Assembly (NCBI RefSeq): GCF_900129375.1
Contig: NZ_FQVN01000001.1
Location: 1-64,000 of the forward strand
Origin: Streptoalloteichus hindustanus
GTDB taxonomy: Bacteria; Actinomycetota; Actinomycetes; Mycobacteriales; Pseudonocardiaceae
Reading direction: 5' to 3'
DNA: 64,000 nucleotides
The notes beneath the pieces were generated by a model. That model worked only from the letters and a program-made list of their open reading frames with translations. It was not told the DNA's origin and ran no database searches. Shown piece by piece: positions 26,244-36,963 of the stretch. The translations under genes and the position numbers were made by a program. How positions within the stretch are numbered: position 1 is the first letter of the stretch; every line of letters starts with the position of its first letter.

Positions 26244-26361
26244 CGAACACCTCCACGGCGGGTCGCCGGTTCCTCGATCGCGAGAGTGTTCAACCGCGCG
26301 CCGTCCGTCACAAGCCTCCCGGCGTCGCCGGGTCGGGTGATGCTGGCGACCCCTTCCACGC

Positions 26362-26397
26362 CGAAGGGCCGGCTCGCGATGGCGAGCCGGCCCTTCG
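26362..26397 (-). terminator. Terminator hairpin downstream of groEL
   Basis: A perfect 16-bp stem (26362-26377 and 26382-26397, CGAAGGGCCGGCTCGC) closes a GATG loop. It lies 58 bp after the groEL stop and before the XRE gene. T-run absent. Confidence 0.75.
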
Positions 26398-26454
26398 TGT
26401 CACCGGAGGCGTCCGACCGGGGAGGCCGTCCGGCGGGGAACCCGCGGGGTTCGG

Positions 26455-28101
<1,647 letters not shown>

Positions 28102-28171
28102 TCACCCGTGACGCGACCGCCCCGGGACCCCAGACGGGGCCGCCGGGGCGGTTCACGCGGTCAGCGGGACG

Positions 28172-28468
28172 TCACTTCTCGATGACGGCCAGCACGTCGC
28201 GGGCGGAGAGGATCAGGTACTCGTCGCCGTTGTACTTGACCTCGGTGCCGCCGTACTTGGAGTAGATGACGGTGTCACCCACGTTGACGTCCACCGGAAC
28301 CCGGTTGCCCTTGTCGTCCACGCGACCCGGGCCCACCGCCAGAACCTTGCCCTCCTGGGGCTTCTCCTTGGCGGTGTCCGGGATGACGAGGCCGGACGCC
28401 GTCGTGTTCTCGGCCTCGCTCGCCTGGACGAGGATCTTGTCCTCGAGCGGCTTGATGTTCACGCTCAC
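28172..28468 (-). CDS. groES: 10-kDa co-chaperonin GroES
   Basis: A 98-residue co-chaperonin that caps GroEL. The mobile loop ([20 protein letters not shown]) and the C-terminal [17 protein letters not shown] are typical. The frame stays open for hundreds of codons upstream, but GTG 28468 with GGAGG before it gives the exact family length. It is first gene of groES-groEL, with a CIRCE operator 103 bp upstream. Confidence 0.97.
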   Translation of the reverse strand: MSVNIKPLEDKILVQASEAENTTASGLVIPDTAKEKPQEGKVLAVGPGRVDDKGNRVPVDVNVGDTVIYSKYGGTEVKYNGDEYLILSARDVLAVIEK

Positions 28469-28570
28469 CGGTGTGACCTCCACCTTCTGGGGTCTTCGAA
28501 GCGTTGGCAGGTACCGACGGCTCCTGCCACCCCGCCGTCGCGGGTGCCGGGGCGGGCCGGCGCCGTGCGA

Positions 28571-28597
28571 TTGGCACTCTACCCAGGAGAGTGCCAG
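28571..28597 (-). promoter_or_regulatory. CIRCE operator (HrcA site) of groES-groEL
   Basis: TTGGCACTC-N9-GAGTGCCAG fits the CIRCE consensus TTAGCACTC-N9-GAGTGCTAA with the same 9-nt spacing and two outer changes that stay complementary to each other except at the last base. It should be bound by the HrcA repressor and released on heat shock. Confidence 0.9.
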
Positions 28598-28777
28598 GCG
28601 CTCAACGGACCCCACCCCTCGCGGCGCGCGTGTCGGTCCCACCCTGCCACGACCAGCGCCGATTCCGGGCACGAGCCCCCCGACACGCCGACGCGCGCCG
28701 AGCAGGGCGCGCCGCCGCCCGGAGAGAGCGGCCGCGCCCGGGGAGTCGCGGCCGACCTTCCCGGTTACCCCCGGAGG

Positions 28778-30319
28778 GTGGACACTCCTGCCCTGAGCGG
28801 CCCCTCCTACTGGGAGACCAGCGCCCCCGCCCCCGACCGCACCGAGGTCGAGCTGCCCGCCGAGGTCGACGTCGCCGTGCTCGGCGCGGGCATCGCCGGG
28901 ATCACCACCGCGCACCTGCTCACGATGGCCGGCCGGTCGGTCGCCCTGGTCGAGGCCGGCCGGATCGCGTCCGGGGTCTCCGGGAAGACCACCGCGAAGG
29001 TGAGCACCCAGCACGGCATGAAGTACCACCGGCTCGCCATGCTGCACGGCCGGGAGGCGGCGGCCCGGTACGCCGACAGCCAGACCGCGGCGCTGGAGTG
29101 GATCGCCGCCGAGGTCGACCGGCTCGGCGTCGACTGCGCGTTCCGGCGCACGGCCAGCTGGCTGTTCACCGAGGACCCCGAGCGCGTCCCCGACCTGCGC
29201 CGCGAGGCCGAGGCGGCGGCCGGTGCCGGGCTCACCGCGGAGTTCCGCGACTCGGCCGGGCTGCCCTTCGACACCGCCGGCGCGGTCCTGGTGACCGGGC
29301 AGGCCGAGTTCCACCCGCGGCGCTGGCTGCTCGCGCTCGCCGAGCACGCCGAGGCCGCCGGCTGCGTGGTCGCGGAGGGCGTGCGCGCCCTGACCGTCGA
29401 GCCGGGCGGGCCCGGCCGCGTCGTGCTGACCACGCGGGGGCGACTGCGGGCCCGCGACGTCGTGGTGACCACCCACTACCCGATCCTGGACCGAGGGGTG
29501 TTCTTCGCCCGCCTGGACCCGGTGCGCGACCTCGTGGTCGCCGCGCCGGTCGACGACCCGCCGGACGGGATGTTCCTCGGCGTCGACAGCGGGCACTCCG
29601 TGCGCACGACCCCGTTGCCGGACGGCCGGCGGCTCCTGATCGCGCTGGGGGAGCACTACCGGCCGGGGAGCCACGAGGACGTGGTCGGGCGTCACCACCG
29701 GCTCGCGGAGTGGGCGCGGCAGCGGTTCGGGGCCGGCGAGCCCACCCACCACTGGTCGGCGCAGGACCTCACGACGCCGGACGGCCTGCCGTACGTCGGG
29801 CGCTACCTCCCCGCCGGGCACCACCTCTGGGTCGCGACCGGGTTCGCGCAGTGGGGCATGACCGGGGGCACGCTCGCCGGCCTGCTGCTGCGCGACCTCG
29901 TCACCGGCGAGGACAACGACTGGGCGCCGTTGTACGACCCGGGGCGCATCCCGCGACTGGGCGCGGCGCCGAACGCCGCCCGGTTCAACGCCACCGTCGC
30001 GCGGCACGCGGTCGGCGACCACGTCCGGGCCATCGGCAACCAGCGGCGGCCGGCCGACCTCGCGCCGGGCGAGGCCACGGTCACCCGGGTGGGCGCCCGG
30101 CTCGTCGCGGCGCACCGGGACGAGGAGGGCACGCTGCGCGCCGTCTCCGCCCGCTGCACCCACCTCGGCTGCCTGGTGGCCTTCAACAACGCCGAGCGGA
30201 CGTGGGACTGCCCGTGCCACGGCTCGCGGTTCGACCTGGACGGCAGCGTCCGGTGCGGGCCCGCCGTGCACCCACTGTCCACTGTGGACCCTTCCGAGCT
30301 CGACAGTGGACAGTCCTGA
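28778..30319 (+). CDS. FAD-dependent oxidoreductase with C-terminal Rieske domain
   Basis: A 513-residue protein. A DAO-type FAD domain ([28 protein letters not shown]) occupies residues 1-400, with the region [16 protein letters not shown] typical of this group. A Rieske [2Fe-2S] domain follows: Cys460-x-His462, then 15 residues, Cys478-x-x-His481. Such glycine oxidase/Rieske fusions pass electrons between a flavin and an iron-sulfur centre; the substrate is unknown. GTG 28778 is the most likely start although GGAGG is unusually close to it. It is divergent from groES and convergent with tsaD. A 12-bp inverted repeat overlaps its end. Confidence 0.88.
   Translation: MDTPALSGPSYWETSAPAPDRTEVELPAEVDVAVLGAGIAGITTAHLLTMAGRSVALVEAGRIASGVSGKTTAKVSTQHGMKYHRLAMLHGREAAARYADSQTAALEWIAAEVDRLGVDCAFRRTASWLFTEDPERVPDLRREAEAAAGAGLTAEFRDSAGLPFDTAGAVLVTGQAEFHPRRWLLALAEHAEAAGCVVAEGVRALTVEPGGPGRVVLTTRGRLRARDVVVTTHYPILDRGVFFARLDPVRDLVVAAPVDDPPDGMFLGVDSGHSVRTTPLPDGRRLLIALGEHYRPGSHEDVVGRHHRLAEWARQRFGAGEPTHHWSAQDLTTPDGLPYVGRYLPAGHHLWVATGFAQWGMTGGTLAGLLLRDLVTGEDNDWAPLYDPGRIPRLGAAPNAARFNATVARHAVGDHVRAIGNQRRPADLAPGEATVTRVGARLVAAHRDEEGTLRAVSARCTHLGCLVAFNNAERTWDCPCHGSRFDLDGSVRCGPAVHPLSTVDPSELDSGQS
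30274..30314 (+). terminator. Inverted repeat over the 3' end of the Rieske oxidoreductase gene
   Basis: ACTGTCCACTGT (30274-30285) and its exact complement (30303-30314) form 12-bp arms with a 17-nt loop just before the TGA at 30317. It lies between convergent genes and may end transcription, although it is inside the coding frame. It contains the palindrome GTCCACTGTGGAC. Confidence 0.5.
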
Positions 30320-30354
30320 TCCCCACAGGGGATTCCGGGCGTCGTGAACCCGGG

Positions 30355-31416
30355 TCAGGGCATCACGATCTCGGTCACGTGCAGACCCGGGTCAGCCGGA
30401 ATGTCCAAAGAGGACGGATCGACGCGCGCGGCCAGCAGGTGCGCGCCCAGCGCCGCGACCATGGCGCCGTTGTCCGTGCACAGCTTGGGCCGGGGAACCC
30501 GCAGCGTGATCCCGGCGGAGGCGCACCGCTGCTCGGCCATCGACCGCAACCGCGAGTTGGCGGCCACCCCGCCGCCGATGATCAACTGGTCGACGCCCCG
30601 GTCCCGCGCGGCCCGGACGGTCTTGGCGGTGAGCACGTCCACCACGGCCTCCTGGAACGACGCCGCGACGTCGGGCACGGAGACGCTCCGCCCCTCGCGC
30701 TCGGCCGCCTCCACCCACCGGGCGACGGCCGTCTTCAGCCCGGAGAAGGAGAAGTCGTAGGTGGGGTCGCGCGGACCGGTGAGGCCGCGCGGGAAGGCGA
30801 TGGCGTCCGGGTCGCCCTCCCTGGCCACCCGGTCGATGTGCGGGCCGCCGGGGAACGGCAGCCCCAGCAGGCGGGCCACCTTGTCGAACGCCTCGCCGGC
30901 CGCGTCGTCGATCGTCGCGCCGAGCTGGTTGATCGGGCCGGCCAGGTCGGCGACCTCCAGCAGGCTGGAGTGGCCGCCGGAGACCAGCAGCGCCAGCGCC
31001 GGCCCCGGCAGCGGCCCGTGCTCCAGCGTGTCCACGGCGACGTGCGCCGACAGGTGGTTCACCCCGTACAGCGGGACGTTCCACGCGGTGGCGTAGGCCT
31101 TGGCGGCGGCCACGCCGACCAGCAGCGCGCCGGCCAGCCCCGGGCCGGCCGTCACCGCGACCGCGTCCACGTCGGACGGCCGGACGCCGGCGACCGCCAT
31201 GGCGCGCCGCACCGTCGGCACCATGGCCTCCAGGTGCGCCCGGCTGGCGACCTCCGGCACCACGCCGCCGAACCGCGCGTGCTCGTCGACGCTGGAGGCC
31301 ACCTCGTCGGCCAGCAGATCGACGTGGCCGTCGGCGCGCAGCCGCACCACGCCGACCCCGGTCTCGTCGCACGAGGTCTCGATGCCGAGCACGACGGCTC
31401 CGGCGAGGGCGCTCAC
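30355..31416 (-). CDS. tsaD: tRNA N6-adenosine threonylcarbamoyltransferase TsaD
   Basis: A 353-residue ASKHA-fold enzyme that transfers threonylcarbamoyl to A37 of ANN-reading tRNAs. The N-terminal [14 protein letters not shown], the metal-binding pair of His in NHLSAHV, the [11 protein letters not shown] segment and the C-terminal Asp in CTDNGAMVA are all present. The start is GTG 31416; its GTGA overlaps the rimI stop, so it is the last gene of the coupled chain alr - hydrolase - tsaE - tsaB - rimI - tsaD. The grouping with tsaB and tsaE gives the full t6A complex except TsaC. Confidence 0.96.
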   Translation of the reverse strand: MSALAGAVVLGIETSCDETGVGVVRLRADGHVDLLADEVASSVDEHARFGGVVPEVASRAHLEAMVPTVRRAMAVAGVRPSDVDAVAVTAGPGLAGALLVGVAAAKAYATAWNVPLYGVNHLSAHVAVDTLEHGPLPGPALALLVSGGHSSLLEVADLAGPINQLGATIDDAAGEAFDKVARLLGLPFPGGPHIDRVAREGDPDAIAFPRGLTGPRDPTYDFSFSGLKTAVARWVEAAEREGRSVSVPDVAASFQEAVVDVLTAKTVRAARDRGVDQLIIGGGVAANSRLRSMAEQRCASAGITLRVPRPKLCTDNGAMVAALGAHLLAARVDPSSLDIPADPGLHVTEIVMP

Positions 31417-31922
31417 GACGCCGTCCTCCCCTGGTCCGCCTCGGAGGCCGGCGGCCGCCGCATGGTGTACGCGTCCGCGCCCGAGGGCTGGTAGTAGCGG
31501 CGGCGCAGGCCGAGGACCTCGAAGCCGTGCGCGGTGTACAGGCCGATGGCCGGGGCGTTGTCGGTGCGCACTTCGAGGAACGTGGTCGCGTCGAAGGCGT
31601 CGGCCCGGTCCAGCAGCGCCCGCAGCAACTCGCGCCCGATGCCCCTGCCCTGCCATCGGGGGTCCACCCCGATCGTCTGCACGCTGGCCTCGGCCACCGG
31701 ACGCCGCCCGACCACCGACAGCCCGGCGTAGCCGACGAGCTCCGCGCCGACCCTGGCCGCGAGGTAGTAGTGCCCCTGGTCGAGCTCGGACGCGAACACC
31801 GACTCCCGCCACGGGTCGTCGCCCGGGAACAGCTCGCGTTCCAGCTCCGCGCACCGCGCCAGGTCCTCGTACCGCAGCCGCTCCAGCCGCGTGGCCGACT
31901 CCCCGGGACCGCCCGGCGTCAT
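31413..31922 (-). CDS. rimI: RimI-type N-alpha-acetyltransferase
   Basis: A 169-residue GNAT acetyltransferase. The acetyl-CoA loop reads [17 protein letters not shown] (about residues 95-115), and [29 protein letters not shown] is the usual RimI ending. It acetylates N termini, classically that of ribosomal protein S18. ATG 31922 overlaps the tsaB stop by 4 bp (ATGA), and its own stop overlaps tsaD, which places it in the t6A operon as in many actinobacteria. Confidence 0.92.
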   Translation of the reverse strand: MTPGGPGESATRLERLRYEDLARCAELERELFPGDDPWRESVFASELDQGHYYLAARVGAELVGYAGLSVVGRRPVAEASVQTIGVDPRWQGRGIGRELLRALLDRADAFDATTFLEVRTDNAPAIGLYTAHGFEVLGLRRRYYQPSGADAYTMRRPPASEADQGRTAS

Positions 31923-32611
31923 GCCTGGCTCACCCGCTTCCGCGCGCCGGGCTCGACGGCGTCGGGACGACGCAGGTAGAGCGGGGTCAGCGGGCCCGGC
32001 CGCGCGTGCGAGAGCAGCGCTTCGGCGGCCGCGCCGACCAGGCCGGCCGGGCTCGGGAAGCTCGGCGCCGCCACCGGCAGGCCGAGCACGTCCGCGTACA
32101 GCTCGGCTCCCTGTCCGACGGCTCGGCGCACCACCATGCCGGCCAGGCGCGCGGCCAGATCCGCGGGGCGCTCCACGTTCGGGCCGTCGACCCGGGCGCC
32201 GGTCGTGTCGTAGCGCGCCCAGTACACCTCTCGCCGCCGCGCGTCGGTCACGACGAGCAGCTCCGCGCCCTCGCCGCCGGCCCGAAAGACCTCCCAGGCG
32301 ATCGCGTCCGGCGTGGCGACCGGGTACACGGGCCGGTCGAGCGCGTGGCCCAGCGCCGCCGCCGTCACCAGCCCGACCCGCAGCCCGGTGAACGGGCCCG
32401 GCCCGGCGCCGCAGACGACGGCGTCCACGTCGCCGAGGCGGACGTCCGCCTCGGCCAGCACGGCCTGGACGTGCGGGGTCAGCAGCTCGCCGTGCGCGCG
32501 GGCGTTGACGGTGACCCGCTCCGCGAGGGTGCGCGGCCCCGCCACCGCGTCGAGCTGGACCAGCCCGGTGGTGACGGCGGGCGTGGCGGTATCAATCGCG
32601 AGGACGAGCAC
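31919..32611 (-). CDS. tsaB: tRNA threonylcarbamoyladenosine biosynthesis protein TsaB
   Basis: A 230-residue ASKHA-fold protein that pairs with TsaD in the t6A complex. The N terminus ([17 protein letters not shown]) and the [22 protein letters not shown] segment identify it; it lacks the TsaD active-site metals, as expected. GTG 32611 is the start. It lies 68 bp after tsaE and overlaps rimI by 4 bp. Confidence 0.95.
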   Translation of the reverse strand: MLVLAIDTATPAVTTGLVQLDAVAGPRTLAERVTVNARAHGELLTPHVQAVLAEADVRLGDVDAVVCGAGPGPFTGLRVGLVTAAALGHALDRPVYPVATPDAIAWEVFRAGGEGAELLVVTDARRREVYWARYDTTGARVDGPNVERPADLAARLAGMVVRRAVGQGAELYADVLGLPVAAPSFPSPAGLVGAAAEALLSHARPGPLTPLYLRRPDAVEPGARKRVSQA

Positions 32612-32679
32612 GGGTCAAGGGTAGGGCGCGCTCCACGCACGACGTCCGGCGCGTCGCCACCACGCGCGCCGGTCCGGCG

Positions 32680-33171
32680 TCAACCGCCGAACGCCGCGCG
32701 GACGCGCCGCGCCCACTCCTCGCCGTGCGGCTCGAAGGACGCGACCCGGACGTCGTCGGGGCGGCGCTCCAACCGGACGACCAGGTGGTCCTCGGACAGC
32801 CGCTCCGCGACGCCCTCGCCCCACTCCACCACCACGGCGGCGTCGGTCAGGTCGGTGTCCAGGTCGAGGTCATCGAGCTCGTCGAGGCCGTTGAGCCGGT
32901 ATGCGTCCACGTGCACCAGCGGAACGCCGCGCCCACCCGGCGCCGGGCGGTGCACTCTGGCGATCACGAACGTCGGGGAGTTCACCTGGCCGGCCACGCC
33001 CAGGCCGGCGGCGACGCCCCGCACCGTCGCCGTCTTGCCCGCGCCCAGCGGGCCGGACAACAGCACCAGGTCGCCGGCGCGCAGCACCGCGCCCAGCCGT
33101 CGGCCGAACTCCACGGTGTCCGCGACGTCCGGCAGCTCGACGGCGATGTCCTCGATCCGCGTCACCGTCAC
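32680..33171 (-). CDS. tsaE: tRNA threonylcarbamoyladenosine biosynthesis ATPase TsaE
   Basis: A 163-residue P-loop ATPase. Walker A is GPLGAGKTATVRGVA near residues 40-55; the VNSPTFVIARVH segment and the acidic HVDAYRLNGLDELDDLDLD follow. It drives turnover of the TsaBD complex. GTG 33171 overlaps the stop of the upstream hydrolase gene by 4 bp and has GGAGAGG in front, which decides the start over the GTG six bases downstream. Confidence 0.95.
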   Translation of the reverse strand: MTVTRIEDIAVELPDVADTVEFGRRLGAVLRAGDLVLLSGPLGAGKTATVRGVAAGLGVAGQVNSPTFVIARVHRPAPGGRGVPLVHVDAYRLNGLDELDDLDLDTDLTDAAVVVEWGEGVAERLSEDHLVVRLERRPDDVRVASFEPHGEEWARRVRAAFGG

Positions 33172-34502
33172 GCTCGCCTCTCCACCCACTCGTCCCCGTC
33201 GCCGGCCAGGTCCGGCCGGCCGCCTCCGGTCCGCTCGGTCCCACCGCGCCTGCCCACGCGGCGCCCAGCCGCGCGATGCCCGTCAGCACGGCGTCCGTCC
33301 GCATGATGTCCGTCCCCGCGGCGGTCGACCGCCCGAGGGCCGACGGCACGGTGCTGGTCGTCAGCCCGGTGCTCACCAGCACGGCCTTCGTCACCACAGC
33401 CTTCGCCGGCGTGGTCTTCGACGGCGTGGCCTTCGGCCGCACGACCTTCGGCGAAGCCGCGATCGGCACAACGGCGCAGGAACGCGGCCAGCAGCTCGTG
33501 GACCAGGTCCGGCCGCTCCAACCCGACCATGTGCCCCGCGCCCGGCACCCGGACCAGCTCCGCGTCCGGCAGCTCGGCGGCGATCACCTCCGAGTGCGAG
33601 ACCGGGGTGATCTGGTCGGCCTCGCCCGCCAGCACCAGCACCTCGCACTGCCGCAGCCCGGCCAGGGCCGCGTACCGGTGGTGCGTGCCCAGGGTGGGCA
33701 GGAAGTCGGTGATCGACCGCACCGACGTGTCGGCGAGCATGCGGTGCACCAGGTCCACCCGCCTCGGGTCGACCTGGCGGTCGCCGAACGCCAGCGCGCG
33801 CACCGCGCCCCAGTTGAGCCGGTCGCCGACCCTGCGGGCGCGTTCGAGCAGGCCCGGCTGCCAGCCGGCCAGCGTGGCCAGGCCGAGCGTGACCGGGTTG
33901 TACCGGGACAGCACCGGGCGCGGCAGGCCGTGCCGGCCGATCTCGCCGGCCGAGGTGCCGAGCAGGGCGACCCCGGCCACCCGCTCCCGGAACAGCTCGG
34001 GGCGCTGCTCGGCCAGGGCCATGATCGTCATGCCGCCCATGGAGTGGCCGACCAACACGACCGGCCCGGTGGGCACGACGGTGCGCAGCACCGCGTCCAG
34101 GTCGCGCCCGAGCTGGTCCAGCGTGCAGTTCGGCCGGGTCGAGGGGCCGGACCGGCCGTGCCCGCGCTGGTCGTACCGCACCAGCCGGACCCGGGGCCGG
34201 GTCAGCTCGGGCAGGTCGAGCCGCTGGAAGTGCCACGACCGCCGGTCCAGCGTGTAGCCGTGGACCAGGACGACGGTGAGGTCCGGCTCGCCCCCGTCCG
34301 CCGGGTCGACCTCCTCCACCGACAGCGGGACGCCGTCGTCGGCGGCGACCGTGTACTCGCGGTCGGGAGCCGGGCTGGTCAACGCCTCCCGGTCGGCGCG
34401 GCGGCGCGCCAGGGAGCGCTGCGCGGTCACCCCGACCACCAGGCCGGTGACCGCGCCGGCGACGCCACCGGCGAGCCCGACGGCACGCCAGAGGGGTTTC
34501 AC
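33168..34502 (-). CDS. Alpha/beta hydrolase with a pentad-repeat tail
   Basis: A 444-residue protein. An N-terminal hydrophobic segment (VGLAGGVAGAVTGLVVGVTA) anchors it, or directs export. The alpha/beta hydrolase core has VLVHGYTLDRRSW, the nucleophile elbow GHSMGGM, an Asp in LAGEADQITP and His in PGAGHMVGLE. The last 110 residues are an Ala/Gly/Glu/Arg/His-rich tail with a five-residue period (FAEGR AAEGH AVEDH AGEGC). The gene lies between alr and tsaE with 4-bp overlaps on both sides, as in several actinobacteria, although the substrate is unknown. Confidence 0.85.
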   Translation of the reverse strand: MKPLWRAVGLAGGVAGAVTGLVVGVTAQRSLARRRADREALTSPAPDREYTVAADDGVPLSVEEVDPADGGEPDLTVVLVHGYTLDRRSWHFQRLDLPELTRPRVRLVRYDQRGHGRSGPSTRPNCTLDQLGRDLDAVLRTVVPTGPVVLVGHSMGGMTIMALAEQRPELFRERVAGVALLGTSAGEIGRHGLPRPVLSRYNPVTLGLATLAGWQPGLLERARRVGDRLNWGAVRALAFGDRQVDPRRVDLVHRMLADTSVRSITDFLPTLGTHHRYAALAGLRQCEVLVLAGEADQITPVSHSEVIAAELPDAELVRVPGAGHMVGLERPDLVHELLAAFLRRCADRGFAEGRAAEGHAVEDHAGEGCGDEGRAGEHRADDQHRAVGPRAVDRRGDGHHADGRRADGHRAAGRRVGRRGGTERTGGGRPDLAGDGDEWVERRA

Positions 34503-35728
34503 GAGCCGACCCCGCTGGGCGTCAGGCGCCCGTTGCCCTGGCCGCCGTCGGTGTCGGCCCTGCCGCCGGCGTCGGCGGTGTCGGCGGTGTCGTTCTTCGT
34601 CGTCCGCACCACCCGGGGCCGGGCCATGCCCGTGACGATCTCGTAGTGGATGGTGCCGACGGCGTCCGCCCACTCCTGCGCGGTGGGTTCGCCCCGGTCG
34701 CCGGGGCCGAACAACACGGCCTCCTCGCCCTCGACCACCACGTCGTCGCCGCAGTCGACCATCACCTGGTCCATGCAGACCCGGCCGACCACCGGCCGGC
34801 GCCGGCCGGCGAGCCAGACCTCCATCCGGCCGCTGAGCGCGCGCGGCACGCCGTCGGCGTACCCGGCGGGCACCAGGGCCAGGGTGGTGTCCCTGGGCGC
34901 GACCCACGTCCCGCCGTAGGACACCGCCTCCCCGGCCGGCACGCGCTTCACGTACGCCACCCGGGCGCGGAAGGTCATGGCGGGGCGCAGGTCGACGTCC
35001 CCGGCCCACGGCACCGGGTTGAGGCCGTAGGCGGCCACACCCGCGCGGACCAGGTCGAAGTGCAGGTCGGGCCGGGTCAGCAGCGCGGCGGAGTTGGCGA
35101 GGTGCCGCATCGGGCGCAACCCGGCCGCCCTCGCCGTCTCGTAGGCGGCGGCGAAGCGCCGGGCCTGTTGGTCGACCGAGGGGTCGCCGGGCTCGTCGGC
35201 GGAGGCGAGGTGGGACCAGACCGCCACGACCTCGGCCTCACCGGCCGCCTGCGCGGCGGCGGCCGCGGCCACCAGCTCCGGCCAGTGCTCCGGCGGGCAA
35301 CCGTTGCGGCTGAGGCCGGTGTCGGCCTTCAGGTGCAGCCGGACCCGACGCCCCACGGACCGGGCGGCGGCCAGGACCGCGGCGAGCGCCCGGAGGGAGG
35401 AGACGGACAGGTCGACGTCGGCGGCGATCGCCGGCGCGAAGTCCTCGTCCGGGACGTGCAGCCAGGACAGCACGCGCGCGGTGACGCCCGCGCGGCGCAG
35501 CGCCAGCGCCTCTTCGAGATGGCAGACGCCGATCCAGGTCGCCCCGGCCGCCACCGCCGCCCTGGCGACCCGCACGGCGCCGTGGCCGTACCCGTCGGCC
35601 TTGACCACGACCATCGTTCGCGCGCCGGACCGGTTCGCCCGTTCGGCGAGCAGCCCGACGTTGTGCCGCACCGCGGCCAGGTCGACCACGACCTCGGCGC
35701 GGGGGAATGCTCCGTCCTGCGCAGTCAT
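34499..35728 (-). CDS. alr: Alanine racemase
   Basis: A 409-residue PLP enzyme that makes D-alanine for peptidoglycan. The PLP Lys is in VVKADGYGHGAV (about residue 40), and the C-terminal beta domain holds the second catalytic Tyr and the RVCMDQVMVD motif. ATG 35728 is used; the frame is open 10 codons further but without a ribosome site. A Thr/Asp/Gly-rich tail of 35 residues (DTADTADAGGRADTDGG) is added after the usual end. It is the first gene of a chain of overlapping genes that ends in tsaD, read from a promoter about 130 bp upstream. Confidence 0.96.
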   Translation of the reverse strand: MTAQDGAFPRAEVVVDLAAVRHNVGLLAERANRSGARTMVVVKADGYGHGAVRVARAAVAAGATWIGVCHLEEALALRRAGVTARVLSWLHVPDEDFAPAIAADVDLSVSSLRALAAVLAAARSVGRRVRLHLKADTGLSRNGCPPEHWPELVAAAAAAQAAGEAEVVAVWSHLASADEPGDPSVDQQARRFAAAYETARAAGLRPMRHLANSAALLTRPDLHFDLVRAGVAAYGLNPVPWAGDVDLRPAMTFRARVAYVKRVPAGEAVSYGGTWVAPRDTTLALVPAGYADGVPRALSGRMEVWLAGRRRPVVGRVCMDQVMVDCGDDVVVEGEEAVLFGPGDRGEPTAQEWADAVGTIHYEIVTGMARPRVVRTTKNDTADTADAGGRADTDGGQGNGRLTPSGVGS

Positions 35729-35822
35729 AACCCTGCCATCGTGGCACAACACGACCACCCGACCCGGGCAAGGCCGCCCCGCGACGGCCGCTGCCCCCGC
35801 CCTGACCTGCCCCGACTCCCGG

Positions 35823-35936
35823 AGACAGCCCCCACCCGCCCTGGGGGGCGAGCCCTGCTCCAGCCTATTCGCCCATCACCCAGCGTCAAAGAGCCTCACG
35901 CTGCGCTGTGGACAACTCCGCGCCCTGTGGACAACT
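35823..35936 (-). repeat. Dispersed repeat, copy B (upstream of alr)
   Basis: Read on the minus strand this holds two TTGTCCACA boxes, then about 40 bp, AATAGGCTGGAGC and a C/G-rich hairpin ending in GGGTGGGGGCTGTC. The same blocks in the same order make up 11490-11605 in the opposite orientation. Here the repeat includes a good promoter. Confidence 0.75.
35862..35889 (-). promoter_or_regulatory. Promoter of the alr-tsaD operon
   Basis: On the minus strand TTGACG (35889-35884), a 16-bp spacer and TAGGCT (35867-35862) match a main-sigma-factor promoter. Transcription would start near 35855, about 127 nt before the alr start, and the leader begins with the C/G-rich hairpin of the repeat. Confidence 0.7.
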
Positions 35937-36097
35937 GCCCTCACCCACGGGTGGATTCGCCGCACGAAAGAGTGAACACCTCTGTCCGGCCTTGACCCTG
36001 CCCCCTTGGGCAGGTTCTCGCCTGGAGCGCCCATCGCCGCCCGAGAGCGCCCAGCTCCGAGGGTGCGGCGAGTCTCACCAGGAGACGACGGGCACCG

Positions 36098-36886
36098 TCA
36101 CAGCCAGCCCTTCTCCTCCCACACCGACTGGTACGCCCGCACCAACCACCGGTTCGCGCGGTCCCGGTCGGGCCGCTCCGGCAGCGGGGAGGCCGTGGCG
36201 AGCTCCCGGAGGCGCGCCTCCAGCTCCGCCGCCGCCTCCAGCGCGAACTCCCGGTCGAGCTCGCCCCGGCGCAGCCGGAGGAGCCGGTCGCGCCATGGCC
36301 GCGCGACCGGGAGCGTGATCCGCCCCGTCTCCAGCAGCTCCACGCCCTGGAGCCCGACCCGGACCATGTGGTACGCGAACTTCGTGTCGAAGCCGTGCCG
36401 CTCCACCAGCTCCGGGCGGTTGACCCTCGCGCCCCGCTCCCCCAGGAGCCCGAGCCGCTGGGCGCTGAGGTAGCCGAGGAACCGGTGCGCGACCTCGCGC
36501 GAGAGCACGAGCTCCGGCCGCGCCCGCAGCTCCTCGCCCAGCCGGGTGATGCGCACGACCTCGCTGTCCGCCACGAACAGCGGCAGGATCACGGTGGGGT
36601 TGCCCTCCAGGGCCAGGCGCATCCACTTGCGGAGCGAGTAGACGACCAGGTCGAGATCCCCCGGGCCGGACCGGCTCCCCTCGGGCTGCGTGCGGAAGAC
36701 GTACTGCTCGAAGCTCCCCAACCCGATGACGTGGTCGGGCGGTTCGACGCACACCCCCATCTCGTCCCGGTCGGCCTGGGCCGTGAGCGAGACGCCGTGC
36801 ACCTCGGACCCCACGCGGGTGCGCAGGATCGTGCCCTCCTCGGCGATCTCGGCGAAGGCCGCGGTGGCGTGCTTGAGCTGCGACAT
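36098..36886 (-). CDS. Predicted nucleotidyltransferase (COG3541 type)
   Basis: A 262-residue protein of the polymerase-beta-like nucleotidyltransferase group. The N-terminal active-site pattern is Gly-Ser (RVGSEVHGVS) followed by acidic residues in ADRDEMGVCV, and DLDLVVYSLRKWMRLALEGNPTVI continues the fold. The C-terminal half is helical and Arg/Glu-rich. Members occur in phages and bacteria; their substrates, possibly nucleic acids or antibiotics, are not known. It is a single gene between alr and nnr, and is not part of the conserved M. tuberculosis order, so it may be an insertion. ATG 36886 is the start. Confidence 0.8.
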   Translation of the reverse strand: MSQLKHATAAFAEIAEEGTILRTRVGSEVHGVSLTAQADRDEMGVCVEPPDHVIGLGSFEQYVFRTQPEGSRSGPGDLDLVVYSLRKWMRLALEGNPTVILPLFVADSEVVRITRLGEELRARPELVLSREVAHRFLGYLSAQRLGLLGERGARVNRPELVERHGFDTKFAYHMVRVGLQGVELLETGRITLPVARPWRDRLLRLRRGELDREFALEAAAELEARLRELATASPLPERPDRDRANRWLVRAYQSVWEEKGWL

Positions 36887-36963
36887 CGGGCTCCCCCTCC
36901 CCCGCGGCGACCGTAGTCAGCCCACGGGGGAGCGCCCCACTCGTTTTCCCGCCCGCGCCGTTC

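Noticed and set aside
28172-30271. A 699-codon frame on the minus strand
   Set aside because: Only the last 98 codons (groES) are real; the part above 28468 is antisense to the Rieske oxidoreductase.
33250-33480. Pentapeptide-repeat-like protein (TAFAGVVFDGVAFGRTTFGE) on the + strand
   Set aside because: It is the antisense reading of the pentad tail of the hydrolase gene, which is itself part of a long overlapping operon. It has no ribosome site of its own.
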